Positions 7,156 to 18,077 of a stretch of 64,000 bases of DNA are shown in pieces. The DNA lies in the NCBI RefSeq assembly GCF_000761545.1, contig NZ_JPMY01000021.1:1-64000 (forward strand), in the 5' to 3' direction. Made by a program: the position numbers and the translations under genes. The stretch comes from Pseudomonas sp. ML96. GTDB taxonomy: Bacteria > Pseudomonadota > Gammaproteobacteria > Pseudomonadales > Pseudomonadaceae. Each line of letters opens with the position of its first letter. Position 1 is the first letter of the stretch. The notes under the pieces are model-generated. The model was not told where the DNA came from, did no database searches, and saw nothing but the letters and a program-made list of their open reading frames with translations.

Positions 7156-7512
7156 TTACATGGTGTGGGTCGGACGATCCGACTTCAGCGCACCGGCCAG
7201 GTAGGTCTCGATCTTGTTGCGTGCGGTGTTGTCGCCATCGTTGAACTGCACACCGACACCAGCGGCGCGGTTGCCCTGGGCGCCCTTGGGCGTGATCCAC
7301 ACCACCTTGCCCGCCACCGGGATCTTCTCCGGTTCATCCATCAGGTTGAGCAGCATGAACACCTCGTCGCCCAGCTTGTAGCTCTTGGCGGTCGGAATGA
7401 ACAGGCCGCCATTGCGAATGAAGGGCATATAGGCCGCGTACAGCACGGACTTGTCCTTGATGGTCAGGGACAGAATTCCGTTACGCGGGCCCAAATTGGG
7501 TGGCAAGCTCAT
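7156..7512 (-). CDS. pilZ: Type IV pilus assembly protein PilZ
   Basis: The 118-residue single-domain protein starts MSLPPNLGPRNGILSLTIKD and matches PilZ proper, the founder of the PilZ domain. PilZ acts in twitching motility with PilB and FimX in the cytoplasm. It lacks the RxxxR c-di-GMP motif of other PilZ domains: the N-terminus has no such pair, as in known PilZ. It follows holB by 36 bases, the usual arrangement in Pseudomonas (tmk-holB-pilZ-ycfH), so it is carried in a replication operon rather than with other pil genes. Confidence 0.92.
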   Translation of the reverse strand: MSLPPNLGPRNGILSLTIKDKSVLYAAYMPFIRNGGLFIPTAKSYKLGDEVFMLLNLMDEPEKIPVAGKVVWITPKGAQGNRAAGVGVQFNDGDNTARNKIETYLAGALKSDRPTHTM

Positions 7513-7548
7513 GCACTAAATCCTTGCGACTTAATCCGATTTTCGATT

Positions 7549-9169
<1,621 letters not shown>

Positions 9170-10207
9170 TTATTTGGGCGCGGGACTGGAGCGGTAGTCG
9201 GCGCGGCGCTTGAGCTGATACTCGCGCACGGCACGGTTGTGCTGCTCCAGGGTTTCCGAGAATACATGGCTGCCGTCGCCACGGGCGACGAAGTACAGGC
9301 TCTTGCCTGCCACCGGATTGAGCGCGGCATGGATCGCCTCGCGCCCGGCCAGGGCGATGGGCGTCGGCGGCATGCCGTCGATGGTGTAGGTGTTGTAGGG
9401 CGTCGCCTCGAGCAGGTGGGCGCGGGTCAGGTTGCCCTTGTAGCGCTCGCCGAGGCCGAAGATCACCGTCGGGTCGGTCTGCAGGCGCATGCCCGTACGC
9501 AGGCGGCGAACGAACACACCCGCGATCTGCCCACGCTCCTCGGCCACGCCGGTCTCCTTCTCGACCATCGAGGCCATGATCAGCGCATCGTAGGGTTCGC
9601 GGTACGGCAGGCCCTCGGCGCGCTTGCTCCACTCCTCCTCCAGCACCTGATCCAGGCGACCGCGCGCCTGCTTGAGCAGGTCGAGGTCACTCATGCCACG
9701 CACGTAGCGGTAGGTGTCAGGGAAGAAGCGCCCCTCGGGGCTGACGCCGGACAAGCCGAGCTTGGCCATCAGCGCCTTGTCGTCGAGCCCGGCCAGGCTC
9801 TGCTCGAGCTTTTCCTGGCGCGTCAGCGCGGTGCGTACCTGGCGAAAGCTCCAGCCCTCCACCAGGGTCAGGCTGTACTGCACCACTTCGCCGCGCCGCC
9901 AGAGGCCGAGCAGGTCGCGCACATTCTGTTGCGGAGTCAGGCGGTATTCGCCGCTGTGCAAGGCCTGATCCGGCAGGTTGAAGCGCCAGTACAGGCGCAG
10001 CCAGAACGCGCCATCCAGTACGCCCTCGCCCTCCAGGCGATTGAGCAGGCCGCCCGGGGTATCGCCCGGTTGCACCTCGATCAGGCGCTCGGCCTCCAGC
10101 TTGAGCGGCTGGTTCAGCGCACTGTGCAGGCGCCAGCCTGCCAGAGCCAACGTCAGCACGAGCAGAACCAGGCCGGCGACCAGCAGCAACAGCAACTTGC
10201 GAATCAC
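9170..10207 (-). CDS. mltG: Endolytic murein transglycosylase MltG
   Basis: The 345-residue product has one N-terminal membrane helix (residues 5-26, LLLLLVAGLVLLVLTLALAG) and then a LysM-like part and a YceG domain in the periplasm. The catalytic glutamate is in MASMVEKETG. DPTVIFGLG and ATPYNTYTIDGMPPTPI are family blocks. MltG cuts nascent glycan strands and sets their length. It follows pabC by 3 bases, so the two are probably translated together, as in E. coli. Confidence 0.93.
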   Translation of the reverse strand: MIRKLLLLLVAGLVLLVLTLALAGWRLHSALNQPLKLEAERLIEVQPGDTPGGLLNRLEGEGVLDGAFWLRLYWRFNLPDQALHSGEYRLTPQQNVRDLLGLWRRGEVVQYSLTLVEGWSFRQVRTALTRQEKLEQSLAGLDDKALMAKLGLSGVSPEGRFFPDTYRYVRGMSDLDLLKQARGRLDQVLEEEWSKRAEGLPYREPYDALIMASMVEKETGVAEERGQIAGVFVRRLRTGMRLQTDPTVIFGLGERYKGNLTRAHLLEATPYNTYTIDGMPPTPIALAGREAIHAALNPVAGKSLYFVARGDGSHVFSETLEQHNRAVREYQLKRRADYRSSPAPK

Positions 10208-10210
10208 GAA

Positions 10211-11026
10211 TCAGGAATCCAGAAGACTGCGGATAAGGGCCTGCAGTTTACGGGTCAGCGCTCCAACGGGCCAGTGATGGCCCTGCAACTCGCGCACCGG
10301 CCAGATGCCGTAGAGACTGTTGCAGAGGAAGATTTCATCAGCGGCATACAGCTCATCAATGGTGAGGTCGCGCACCTCGCACACCAGACCAACTCGCTCG
10401 GCCTGGGCCAGCACTTCCGCCCGCATCACCCCGGCCACGCCACAACGCGACAGCTCGGCAGTGAGCAGCACGCCGTTCTTGACCAGGAACAGGTTGCTGA
10501 ACACACCCTCGACCGCCCGTCCCGACACGTCGCGCATCAGTCCTTCGGCGAAGGCGGCGTCCTGCCACTCGCCACGCGCCAGTACCTGCTCCAGTCGATT
10601 GAGGTGTTTGAGACCAGCCAGCAGTGGCTGCTCGGCCAGGCGGGTGGCGCAGGGAAACAGGCGCACGCCCTGCTCGGCGTTCTCGGCGGCATAACTGGGC
10701 AACGGATTGCCCAGCAGAATGCGCCGTGGACTGGCCGCCTGCGGTGGCGCATAACCACGCAGGCCATCGCCACGGGTCACCAGCAGCTTGGCCACACCCT
10801 CGCCCAGCTCAATGAAGAAGGCTTGCAGCTCGGCCTCCAACAGCGCCAGGTCGAGATCGATGGACAGGCGCTGCAGCCCCTCGCGCAAGCGCGCCAGATG
10901 ACGCGGTAGCAGCGTGGCGCGGCCGCCGCGCACGGCAATGGTCTCGAACAGACCATCGCCATAGGCCAGGCCACGATCACCCAGAGGCAATTGCGTGGCC
11001 GGGCGGCCGTTGATCCAGCTCAGCAT
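10211..11026 (-). CDS. pabC: Aminodeoxychorismate lyase
   Basis: The 271-residue fold-type IV PLP enzyme resembles branched-chain aminotransferases. The PLP lysine is in GLKHLNRLEQVLARGE, and VFSNLFLVKNG contains the phosphate-binding stretch. It turns 4-amino-4-deoxychorismate into p-aminobenzoate and pyruvate for folate synthesis. The ATG overlaps the fabF stop in TGATG, and mltG follows closely. The fabF-pabC-mltG-tmk-holB order is conserved across gammaproteobacteria. Confidence 0.93.
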   Translation of the reverse strand: MLSWINGRPATQLPLGDRGLAYGDGLFETIAVRGGRATLLPRHLARLREGLQRLSIDLDLALLEAELQAFFIELGEGVAKLLVTRGDGLRGYAPPQAASPRRILLGNPLPSYAAENAEQGVRLFPCATRLAEQPLLAGLKHLNRLEQVLARGEWQDAAFAEGLMRDVSGRAVEGVFSNLFLVKNGVLLTAELSRCGVAGVMRAEVLAQAERVGLVCEVRDLTIDELYAADEIFLCNSLYGIWPVRELQGHHWPVGALTRKLQALIRSLLDS

Positions 11027-12270
11027 CAGCCGTTGAAGCGACGGAACACCAGAGAACCGTTGGTGCCGCCGAAGCCGAAGGAGTTGGACAGCACCGCGTC
11101 GATCGCTAGCGGCTTGGCCTGGTGCGCGACGAAGTCGAGGTCACAGCCCTCGTCCGGCTCGTCCAGGTTGATGGTCGGCGGCGCGACCTGGTCGCGCAGC
11201 GCCAGCACGCTGAAGATCGCCTCCACCGCGCCCGCCGCACCCAGCAGGTGACCGGTCATGGACTTGGTCGAGCTGACCGAGAGCTTGTAGGCGTGCTCGC
11301 CGAACACCGACTTCACCGCACTGGCCTCAGCTTTGTCGCCAGCCGGGGTCGAGGTGCCGTGGGCATTGATGTACTGCACCTGATCCGGATTCATGCCAGC
11401 GTCGCGCAGGGCATTGGTCATGCAACGCGCGGCACCGTTGCCGTCTTCCGGCGGCGAGGTCATATGGTAGGCATCGCCACTCATGCCGAAGCCGACCAGC
11501 TCGGCGTAGATGGTCGCACCGCGCGCCTTGGCGTGTTCCAGCTCTTCCAGCACCAAGGCACCGGCACCGTCGGACAGTACGAAGCCATCACGCCCCTTGT
11601 CCCAGGGGCGGCTGGCACGGGTCGGGGCATCATTGCGGGTGGACATCGCGCGCGCCGCGCCGAAAGCGCCCATGCCCAGAGCACAGGCAGCCATCTCCGC
11701 GCCGCCGGCGATCATCACGTCAGCCTCACCGTAGGCGATATTGCGCGCGGCCATGCCGATGCAGTGGGTACCGGTGGTGCAGGCGGTGGCAATGGCGTAG
11801 TTCGGCCCCTGCAGACCCAGGTGGATCGACAGGAAGCCGGAAATCATGTTGATGATCGAGCCAGGCACGAAGAACGGCGAGATACGCCGCGGTCCTTGCT
11901 CGAACAGGATCTTGCAGGTCGCCTCGATGTTGCTCAGGCCGCCGATACCGGAGCCCATGGCCACACCAATGCGCTCGCGATTGGCATCGGTGACTTCCAG
12001 ACCGGCATCACGCATCGCCTGGAAACTGGCCGCCAGACCGTACTGAATGAACAGGTCGAGCTTGCGCGCCTCCTTGACCGACAGGTATTGCTCGACGTCG
12101 AAGCCCTTCACCGCACCGCCGATGCGGGTGGAGAAGGCCGACAGATCGACGCTCTCGATCAGGCCTATGCCACTACGGCCAGCCAGAATGCCCTGCCAGC
12201 TGCTCGCCACATCGACGCCCAACGGCGACAGCATGCCCATACCGGTAACCACGACGCGTCTACGCGACAC
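11026..12270 (-). CDS. fabF: Beta-ketoacyl-ACP synthase II
   Basis: I chose the GTG at 12270 ([12 protein letters not shown]), with AGAGGA about 10 bases upstream. A start at 12324 would add a tail overlapping the terminator hairpin. The 414-residue thiolase-fold enzyme has the active-site cysteine in [10 protein letters not shown], and the two histidines in [11 protein letters not shown] and [12 protein letters not shown]. It elongates acyl-ACP with malonyl-ACP and has the family role of C16:1 to C18:1 extension. It is separated from acpP by a hairpin terminator but is on the same strand. Confidence 0.95.
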   Translation of the reverse strand: MSRRRVVVTGMGMLSPLGVDVASSWQGILAGRSGIGLIESVDLSAFSTRIGGAVKGFDVEQYLSVKEARKLDLFIQYGLAASFQAMRDAGLEVTDANRERIGVAMGSGIGGLSNIEATCKILFEQGPRRISPFFVPGSIINMISGFLSIHLGLQGPNYAIATACTTGTHCIGMAARNIAYGEADVMIAGGAEMAACALGMGAFGAARAMSTRNDAPTRASRPWDKGRDGFVLSDGAGALVLEELEHAKARGATIYAELVGFGMSGDAYHMTSPPEDGNGAARCMTNALRDAGMNPDQVQYINAHGTSTPAGDKAEASAVKSVFGEHAYKLSVSSTKSMTGHLLGAAGAVEAIFSVLALRDQVAPPTINLDEPDEGCDLDFVAHQAKPLAIDAVLSNSFGFGGTNGSLVFRRFNG

Positions 12271-12309
12271 TGCACAATCCTCTTTCTCGTTGAAACTTGC
12301 CGCCCCGAT

Positions 12310-12345
12310 AAAGAAAAACCGCACGCCTTTTGAGGGGCAGTGCGG
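12310..12345 (-). terminator. Terminator/attenuator between acpP and fabF
   Basis: On the minus strand CCGCAC (12345-12340) pairs with GTGCGG (12324-12319), followed by TTTTTCTTT. It lies 34 bases after the acpP stop and 49 bases before the fabF start. It probably cuts most acpP transcripts and lets a minority continue into fabF. Confidence 0.75.
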
Positions 12346-12379
12346 CTTTTCGGGGCCGAAAACCGGCGATTACAAACGC

Positions 12380-12613
12380 TTAGGAATGCGCGTTGATGTA
12401 ATCGATGGCTTCCTGAACGGTGGTGATCTTCTCAGCCTGCTCGTCCGGGATTTCGGTCTCGAATTCCTCTTCCAGAGCCATCACCAGCTCGACGGTGTCA
12501 AGGGAGTCGGCGCCCAGGTCTTCTACGAAGGAAGCGCTGTTGGTCACTTCATCTTCTTTGACGCCCAGTTGCTCGGCGACGATTTTCTTGACGCGTTCTT
12601 CGATGGTGCTCAT
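12380..12613 (-). CDS. acpP: Acyl carrier protein
   Basis: The 77-residue acidic protein has the phosphopantetheine serine in the [18 protein letters not shown] motif (serine near residue 37). Length and charge are those of AcpP, carrier of all acyl intermediates in fatty acid, lipid A and other syntheses. A good promoter lies 48-75 bases upstream (12661-12688) and a terminator follows, so acpP has its own strong short transcript. Confidence 0.97.
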   Translation of the reverse strand: MSTIEERVKKIVAEQLGVKEDEVTNSASFVEDLGADSLDTVELVMALEEEFETEIPDEQAEKITTVQEAIDYINAHS

Positions 12614-12660
12614 GTCTTGTTTTCACTCCTATGGAAAAATTCCGTGCAGCTGGGCTGCAG

Positions 12661-12688
12661 TGTATAGAAAGGGTTTTCTAAGTTTCAA
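12661..12688 (-). promoter_or_regulatory. Sigma-70 promoter of acpP
   Basis: TTGAAA (12688-12683), a 16-base spacer and TATACA (12666-12661) on the minus strand. The expected start is near 12654, giving a 5' leader of about 40 nt to acpP. Confidence 0.7.
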
Positions 12689-12794
12689 GCCGAATGGCCT
12701 TACGCCCTTTCGAACTGCCGTCTACCGCCGGTTGCACTTTTGTAACGGACTTTAGACTGGTTCTATGACAGTTAGCTGAAAGGACGAGTCACAT

Positions 12795-13538
12795 TCAGCT
12801 CATGTACATGCCGCCATTCACCGGGACGGTAGCACCGGTGACGTAGGCTGCGCCGTCGGAAGCCAGGAAACCGACCACCTTGGCGATCTCCTCGGCCTGA
12901 CCCAGGCGGCCCAGCGGAATCTGGGTCAGCAGCGCCTCGCGCTGAGCATCCGGCAGCTCGCGGGTCATGTCGGTATCGATGAAGCCAGGCGCCACCGAGT
13001 TGACGGTGATCGAGCGCGAACCGACTTCACGCGCCAGGGCGCGGCTGAAGCCTTCCAGGCCGGCCTTGGCCGCCGCGTAGTTGGCTTGCCCAGCGTTACC
13101 CATGGCGCCAACCACCGAACCAATGCTGATGATGCGCCCCCAGCGGGCCTTGGTCATGCCGCGCAGCACGGCCTTGGACAGACGGAACAGGCTGTTGAGG
13201 TTGGTATTGATGACATCGAACCACTCCTCGTCCTTCATGCGCAGCATCAGGTTGTCGCGGGTGATGCCGGCGTTGTTGACCAGAATGGCCACGGCACCGA
13301 AATCCTTCTGGATCTGTTCCAGCACGGCATCGACCGACTCACTGCTACTCACGTCGAGCATCAGGCCGGCGCCCTGGATGCCCTGCTCCTTGAGCGCCTC
13401 GCCGATACGCGCGGCACCCGCCTCGCTGGTGGCGGTGCCGATGACGATTGCACCCTGACGACCCAGCTCAAACGCAATGGCCTGACCGATACCACGGCTG
13501 GCGCCGGTAACCAGCGCAACTTTGCCCTGCAGACTCAT
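12795..13538 (-). CDS. fabG: 3-oxoacyl-ACP reductase
   Basis: The 247-residue short-chain dehydrogenase has TGASRGIGQAIAFELG for NADPH, NNAGITRDNL, the catalytic S-Y-K set (SIGSVVGAMGNAGQANYAAAKAG) and PGFIDTDMT. It reduces 3-oxoacyl-ACP in each cycle of fatty acid synthesis. It starts 18 bases after fabD and is separated from acpP by 181 bases containing the acpP promoter. Confidence 0.95.
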   Translation of the reverse strand: MSLQGKVALVTGASRGIGQAIAFELGRQGAIVIGTATSEAGAARIGEALKEQGIQGAGLMLDVSSSESVDAVLEQIQKDFGAVAILVNNAGITRDNLMLRMKDEEWFDVINTNLNSLFRLSKAVLRGMTKARWGRIISIGSVVGAMGNAGQANYAAAKAGLEGFSRALAREVGSRSITVNSVAPGFIDTDMTRELPDAQREALLTQIPLGRLGQAEEIAKVVGFLASDGAAYVTGATVPVNGGMYMS

Positions 13539-13556
13539 GATGATCTCCTTTTTGAC

Positions 13557-14495
13557 TCAGGCCAGCGCCGCACGCGCGGCGGCGAAGGCGTCCGGGGTAT
13601 CCAGGTTGTGGGTATTGATGCCTTTGACGCAGCGCTTGTTGAGGCCAGCCAGCACCTTGCCGGGACCACACTCGACCAGCTCAGTGATGCCCTGCTCGGC
13701 CAGGAACTGCACGCTCTCAACCCAGCGCACCGGGCTGTACAGCTGCGCCAGCAGATCGCGCTTGAGGGTCTCCAGGTCGGCCGGCACGGCCGCGCTGACG
13801 TTCTGTACCAGCGCGATCTGCGGCACCTGCCAGGACAGTGCATTGACTGCATCGGCGAATTTCTCTGCTGCCGGGCGCATCAGCGCGCAGTGCGACGGCA
13901 CGCTGACCGGCAGCGGCATGGCGCGCTTGGCGCCACGCGCCTTACAGGCCTCGATGGCGCGCTCGACAGCGGCCGCACTACCGGCGATCACCACCTGGCC
14001 CGGCGCGTTGAAGTTGACGGCGCTGACCACATCACCCTGCGCCGCCTCGGCGCAAGCGGCCAGCACGTCGGCATCCTCCAGACCGAGGATGGCGGCCATG
14101 CCGCCCTGCCCGGCCGGCACAGCCTGCTGCATCAGCTGGCCACGACGCTCGACCAGCTTCACCGCATCGGCAAAACCAATCGCACCGGCGGCGACCAGCG
14201 CGGAGTACTCACCCAGGCTATGCCCGGCGACGAAGGCCGGACGTGCGCCGCCTTCGGCCAACCACAGGCGCCACAGAGCAATGGATGCCGTCAGAATGGC
14301 TGGCTGGGTCTTGTCGGTCTCGTTGAGGCGCTGCTCGGGGCCTTCCTGGGTCAGCGCCCAGAGGTCATAGCCGAGCGCATCGGAGGCCTCGCCGAAGGTG
14401 TCCCGGATCAGCGATTGCTGAGCGCCATGCTCGGCGAGCATGCCAAGCGACTGCGAGCCTTGGCCGGGGAAGACAAATGCGAGGGAGGCGGACAT
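13557..14495 (-). CDS. fabD: Malonyl-CoA:ACP transacylase
   Basis: The 312-residue product starts MSASLAFVFPGQGSQ (oxyanion loop) and has the nucleophile serine in GHSLGEYSALVAAG, the malonyl-binding arginine region ERRGQLMQ and the catalytic histidine in VSVPSHCALM. It loads malonate from CoA to ACP. It precedes fabG and follows plsX by 151 bases, so it may have its own promoter. Confidence 0.96.
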   Translation of the reverse strand: MSASLAFVFPGQGSQSLGMLAEHGAQQSLIRDTFGEASDALGYDLWALTQEGPEQRLNETDKTQPAILTASIALWRLWLAEGGARPAFVAGHSLGEYSALVAAGAIGFADAVKLVERRGQLMQQAVPAGQGGMAAILGLEDADVLAACAEAAQGDVVSAVNFNAPGQVVIAGSAAAVERAIEACKARGAKRAMPLPVSVPSHCALMRPAAEKFADAVNALSWQVPQIALVQNVSAAVPADLETLKRDLLAQLYSPVRWVESVQFLAEQGITELVECGPGKVLAGLNKRCVKGINTHNLDTPDAFAAARAALA

Positions 14496-14646
14496 CGAAA
14501 CTATCCCTTATCTAGTCGATGGGAACCCGTCGAGCGGGTCATGAACTGAAGCTTGGATGGAGCAACCTCGCCTGTGGTCACAGACATGGCGAGACGCGTG
14601 CGTATTGGAGAGCGCAGTAGCGATCGAGTTCGCCGGCTCGCGCAGT

Positions 14647-15657
14647 TCAGAGCAGTAGATCTTCGAGGCGCCCGTGCAGGCGCTGCGGCAGATTCTCGCG
14701 CACCTCGATGACAGCCCGACGAATGGCACTCTGGAAGCCTTCGGCACTGGCCGCACCGTGGCTCTTCACCACTATGCCCTGCAAGCCGAGGAAGCTGGCG
14801 CCATTGTGACGTGCCGGTGCCAATTCGCCACGCAGGCGCTTGAGTAGCGGCAAGGCCACGGCGCCGGCCAGCTTGGAGACGAAGCCTTCGTTGAACAGCG
14901 CCTCGATGCGCTCGGAGATCATCGAGACCAGGCCTTCGCTGGACTTCAGCAGGATGTTGCCAACGAAGCCGTCGCACACCACCACATCGGCCTCGCCGCG
15001 ATACAGGCCATCGCCCTCGACGAAGCCGATGTAGTTCAGCCCCTCCGCCTGCTGCAACAGACTGGCCGCCAGCTTGACCTGCTGGTTGCCCTTGATGTTC
15101 TCGGTACCGACATTGAGCAGCGCCACTCGCGGCCGCAGCATGCCCTGCGCCTCGGCAGCCACAGCGCCCATCACGGCGAACTGATAGAGCTGCTCGGCAC
15201 TGCAGTCGACATTCGCGCCCAGATCGAGCAAGTGGCAGACACCCTTGGCGGTAGGCACGGCCGTGACCATCGCCGGCCGGTCGATGCCCGGCAGGGGCTT
15301 GAGTACATAGAGGGAGAGCGCCATCAGCGCACCGGTATTGCCAGCACTGACGCAGGCCTTGGCCCGGCCACTGCGCACCAGCTCCAGCATCACGCGCATG
15401 GAGGCATCGGGCTTGCCGCGCAAGGCATGCGTGGGCCGCTCATCCATGCCGATCACTTCGCTGGCGTGCTCGACGTGCAGGCGCGCGCGATCGACACCAG
15501 GGTGGCGAGCAATAAGTTCTTCGAGGAGAGGAGCTTGACCGACGAGGGTCAGGTGCAGCGAGGGGAATTCGGCCAGGCTAGAAATGCAGGCCGGAACAAT
15601 GCAGTGGGGACCGAAGTCCCCACCCATTGCATCAATCGCGATCAGCGAAGCGGACAA
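14647..15657 (-). CDS. plsX: Phosphate acyltransferase PlsX
   Basis: The 336-residue product starts [17 protein letters not shown], the family signature, and has [13 protein letters not shown] and [16 protein letters not shown] blocks. PlsX makes acyl-phosphate from acyl-ACP for PlsY, the first step of phospholipid synthesis in the PlsX/Y route, acting at the membrane face. It starts 3 bases after rpmF, probably on the same transcript as in E. coli (yceD-rpmF-plsX-fab). Confidence 0.95.
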   Translation of the reverse strand: MSASLIAIDAMGGDFGPHCIVPACISSLAEFPSLHLTLVGQAPLLEELIARHPGVDRARLHVEHASEVIGMDERPTHALRGKPDASMRVMLELVRSGRAKACVSAGNTGALMALSLYVLKPLPGIDRPAMVTAVPTAKGVCHLLDLGANVDCSAEQLYQFAVMGAVAAEAQGMLRPRVALLNVGTENIKGNQQVKLAASLLQQAEGLNYIGFVEGDGLYRGEADVVVCDGFVGNILLKSSEGLVSMISERIEALFNEGFVSKLAGAVALPLLKRLRGELAPARHNGASFLGLQGIVVKSHGAASAEGFQSAIRRAVIEVRENLPQRLHGRLEDLLL

Positions 15658-15660
15658 GGA

Positions 15661-15843
15661 TTACTCGTCGGCGCCCTTGTCGATCACTTTACGGCCGCGG
15701 TAGAAACCTTCCGGGGACACGTGGTGACGCAGGTGAACTTCACCGGTGCTCTTCTCTACGGACAGAGCGTTGGCCTCGAGAGCGTCGTGCGAACGGCGCA
15801 TGTCGCGGGCAGAGCGGGATTTTTTGTTCTGCTGAACAGCCAT
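15661..15843 (-). CDS. rpmF: Ribosomal protein L32
   Basis: The 60-residue basic protein starts [20 protein letters not shown], as L32 does, and has no zinc cysteines. It is the C-minus form common in proteobacteria. It lies 13 bases after yceD and 3 before plsX, so ribosome and lipid genes share a transcript. Confidence 0.97.
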   Translation of the reverse strand: MAVQQNKKSRSARDMRRSHDALEANALSVEKSTGEVHLRHHVSPEGFYRGRKVIDKGADE

Positions 15844-15856
15844 AACTCAATAACTC

Positions 15857-16384
15857 CTAAACGTTTGGGTCACGCTTTAACTGCGCCAAAACACTGAACG
15901 GGTTGGACCGCGGTACCTCGTCCTGGCTCGGCTCGGGCTCGTTAGCACCGGCCGGCTGCTGGCAATCCTCAGGGGCATGGGCCGGAACGATGGGCAGAGC
16001 GAGCAACAGCTCATCTTCGACCAACGTCAGCAGATCCAACGGATCTTCACCCACTTCCAGCACGTCATAGCCCTTCGGCAGCGACTGGGTATCCGCACCT
16101 TCCTTCACCACCGCATAATGACACTCGCTGCGGATCGGCAGGGCGACCAGTTCCAGACAACGCTGGCAAACCATCTTGACCTCAACCTCGAGCTCACTGT
16201 GAATACTCACAGCTCGACGCTCGCCACGTTCGAAGACCAGCTTCGCGCGCACCTTGCCGGAATTATCTTCCAGCGAGCCGCACAGTCGCTCGAAACTGGC
16301 CAGCGGCATCTCCCCTTCGAGAGCAGCACCGCGATCGGCAAGTTTGCGCGGATCAACGTGAGGTGGAATCGGTCCATTCGACAT
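15857..16384 (-). CDS. yceD: YceD/DUF177 protein (linked to 23S rRNA processing)
   Basis: The 175-residue product has the DUF177 layout: an N-terminal PPHVDPRKLADRG stretch, a central CQRCLELVALPI motif and an acidic C-terminal half (LEVGEDPLDLLTLVEDELLL). In plants and bacteria the family has been linked to 23S rRNA accumulation. It heads the yceD-rpmF-plsX run. The ATG at 16384 fits the family N-terminus, and a consensus promoter ends only 9 bases before it, so the messenger would have almost no leader. Confidence 0.9.
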   Translation of the reverse strand: MSNGPIPPHVDPRKLADRGAALEGEMPLASFERLCGSLEDNSGKVRAKLVFERGERRAVSIHSELEVEVKMVCQRCLELVALPIRSECHYAVVKEGADTQSLPKGYDVLEVGEDPLDLLTLVEDELLLALPIVPAHAPEDCQQPAGANEPEPSQDEVPRSNPFSVLAQLKRDPNV

Positions 16385-16393
16385 AGGCGCGGT

Positions 16394-16422
16394 ATTCTAG
16401 GGATGCACCCTGCCAGTGTCAA
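16394..16422 (-). promoter_or_regulatory. Consensus sigma-70 promoter of yceD-rpmF-plsX
   Basis: TTGACA (16422-16417), 17 bases, TAGAAT (16399-16394) on the minus strand: a perfect -35 and a one-off -10 at ideal spacing. Transcription should start near 16387, 2-4 bases before the yceD ATG at 16384. Confidence 0.82.
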
Positions 16423-16503
16423 AGGAATTTCCGCCCTGTCCGTCGGACCAGGCGCCCGCTAGAATCGCGCGCGCCTCTCGCAATTCCGGCCAGGAGATCG
16501 ACC

Positions 16504-17082
16504 ATGCTGCCACTGGTACTTGCCTCTAGTTCGCCCTATCGCCGCGAACTCCTGGCCCGCCTGCACCAGCCCTTCAGCTGGGCCGCGCCCGCCATCGACG
16601 AAACGCCGCAGCCTGGCGAGAGCGCCGAGACACTGGTACGACGCCTGGCCGAAGCCAAGGCCTGCGCCCTGAGCGACTCGCATCCCGCCCACCTGATCAT
16701 CGGCTCGGACCAGGTCGCAGTACTGGGCGACAGGATTCTCGGCAAACCCCACGACTTCGAGCGCGCAAACCAGCAATTGCTGGCCGCCAGCGGCGCCAGC
16801 GTGACCTTCCTCACCGGCCTTGCCCTGCTCAACAGCGCCAGCGGCCACTGCCAAGTGGACGTGGTGCCCTTCACCGTGCATTTCCGCCAGTTGAGCGAGG
16901 AGCAGATCGGCCGTTACCTGAAGATCGAGCAGCCCTACGACTGCGCCGGCAGCTTCAAGGCCGAAGGCCTCGGCGTCAGCCTGTTCCGCAGCACCGAGGG
17001 CGGCGACGGCACCAGCCTGGTCGGCCTACCCCTGATCCGCCTGGTGCAGATGCTGGACAGGGAAGGCGTCGCCATTCCCTGA
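16504..17082 (+). CDS. Maf-family nucleotide pyrophosphatase (YceF type)
   Basis: The 192-residue product starts MLPLVLASSSPYRRELLARL, the Maf phosphate-binding signature. It also has IDETPQPGES, SDQVAVLGDRILGKP (the catalytic aspartate and metal region) and the family motif YDCAGSFKAEGLG. YceF members hydrolyse 7-methyl-GTP, and others act on dTTP/UTP. Its place next to yceD-rpmF matches yceF in E. coli. It is divergent from yceD with 119 bases between. Confidence 0.93.
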   Translation: MLPLVLASSSPYRRELLARLHQPFSWAAPAIDETPQPGESAETLVRRLAEAKACALSDSHPAHLIIGSDQVAVLGDRILGKPHDFERANQQLLAASGASVTFLTGLALLNSASGHCQVDVVPFTVHFRQLSEEQIGRYLKIEQPYDCAGSFKAEGLGVSLFRSTEGGDGTSLVGLPLIRLVQMLDREGVAIP

Positions 17083-17108
17083 CTACGCATATAAAGGAAG
17101 CGCAAGAC

Positions 17109-18077
17109 TCAGCGCAGCGTCGGCCCCTGGAAGCCCATCCACAGCGCCAGACGCTCGGCCACGCTGGTGCCGAGTTTCTTGGTGAAGCGGTCGAGCGGAC
17201 TCTCTTCACGCGTGAAGTCGACGATGTCCTTGGCGCCGATCACCTCGCGCGCCACATAACTGCTGCTACCCAGCGCATCCACCAGACCCAACTCCAGCGC
17301 CTGCTCGCCCGACCAGACCAGCCCGGAGAACAGCTCCGGATGTCCGTCGACCTTGAGCCGATCGCCGCGCCCCTTCTTCACACTGTCGATGAACTGCTTG
17401 TGAGTGGTTTCCAGCACGCTCTGCCAGAAACGAGTTTCCTCTTCCTTCGGCGGCTGGAAGGGATCGAGGAAGGCCTTGTGCTCACCCGAGGTATAGACAC
17501 GACGGTCGACACCAACCTTCTCCATCACCCCGACAAAGCCGAAAGTCGCCGCAGTAACACCGATGGAGCCAACCAGACTGGCCTTGTCGGCATAGATCTG
17601 ATCGGCCGCACTGGCGATGTAGTAGGCCCCCGAGGCACCCAGATCACTGATCACCGCATAGACCTTGATGTCCGGATGCTCGCCACGCAGGCGCTTGATC
17701 TCGTCATAGATGTAGCCGGACTGCACCGGACTGCCGCCCGGGCTGTTGATACGCAGGACGATACCCTTGGTCTTCTCGTCCTCGAAGGCTGCGCGCAGGC
17801 TGCTGACGATATTGTCGGCACTGGCCTCTTCATCAGCCATGATCATGCCGCGCACTTCGATCAGCGCCGTATGCTGCTCCGCCAACGAAGCGGATTTACC
17901 CAGCTTCAGCGCCGGAGAGAACAGCGCCAGCGCCCCGAACAGGTAGGTGAAGGCCAGCAACTTGAAGAAGATCCCCCAGCGCCGCGCCCGACGCTGCTCG
18001 ACTACGCCGGCCTGCAGCGTGTTCTCCAGCAGCTTCCAGGCTTTCTCGTCGCCCGACACTTTCCATTCATCAGACAT
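17109..18077 (-). CDS. sppA: Signal peptide peptidase SppA (short form)
   Basis: From ATG 18077 ([14 protein letters not shown]), overlapping the end of the phosphatase gene, the product has 322 residues. One membrane helix lies near residues 33-53 (FKLLAFTYLFGALALFS). The S49 peptidase core has RINSPGGSPVQSG and the nucleophile serine in GASGAYYIASAADQIYA, with SLVGSIGV following. This is the single-domain type, half the size of E. coli SppA. It degrades signal peptides left in the membrane. Confidence 0.92.
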   Translation of the reverse strand: MSDEWKVSGDEKAWKLLENTLQAGVVEQRRARRWGIFFKLLAFTYLFGALALFSPALKLGKSASLAEQHTALIEVRGMIMADEEASADNIVSSLRAAFEDEKTKGIVLRINSPGGSPVQSGYIYDEIKRLRGEHPDIKVYAVISDLGASGAYYIASAADQIYADKASLVGSIGVTAATFGFVGVMEKVGVDRRVYTSGEHKAFLDPFQPPKEEETRFWQSVLETTHKQFIDSVKKGRGDRLKVDGHPELFSGLVWSGEQALELGLVDALGSSSYVAREVIGAKDIVDFTREESPLDRFTKKLGTSVAERLALWMGFQGPTLR

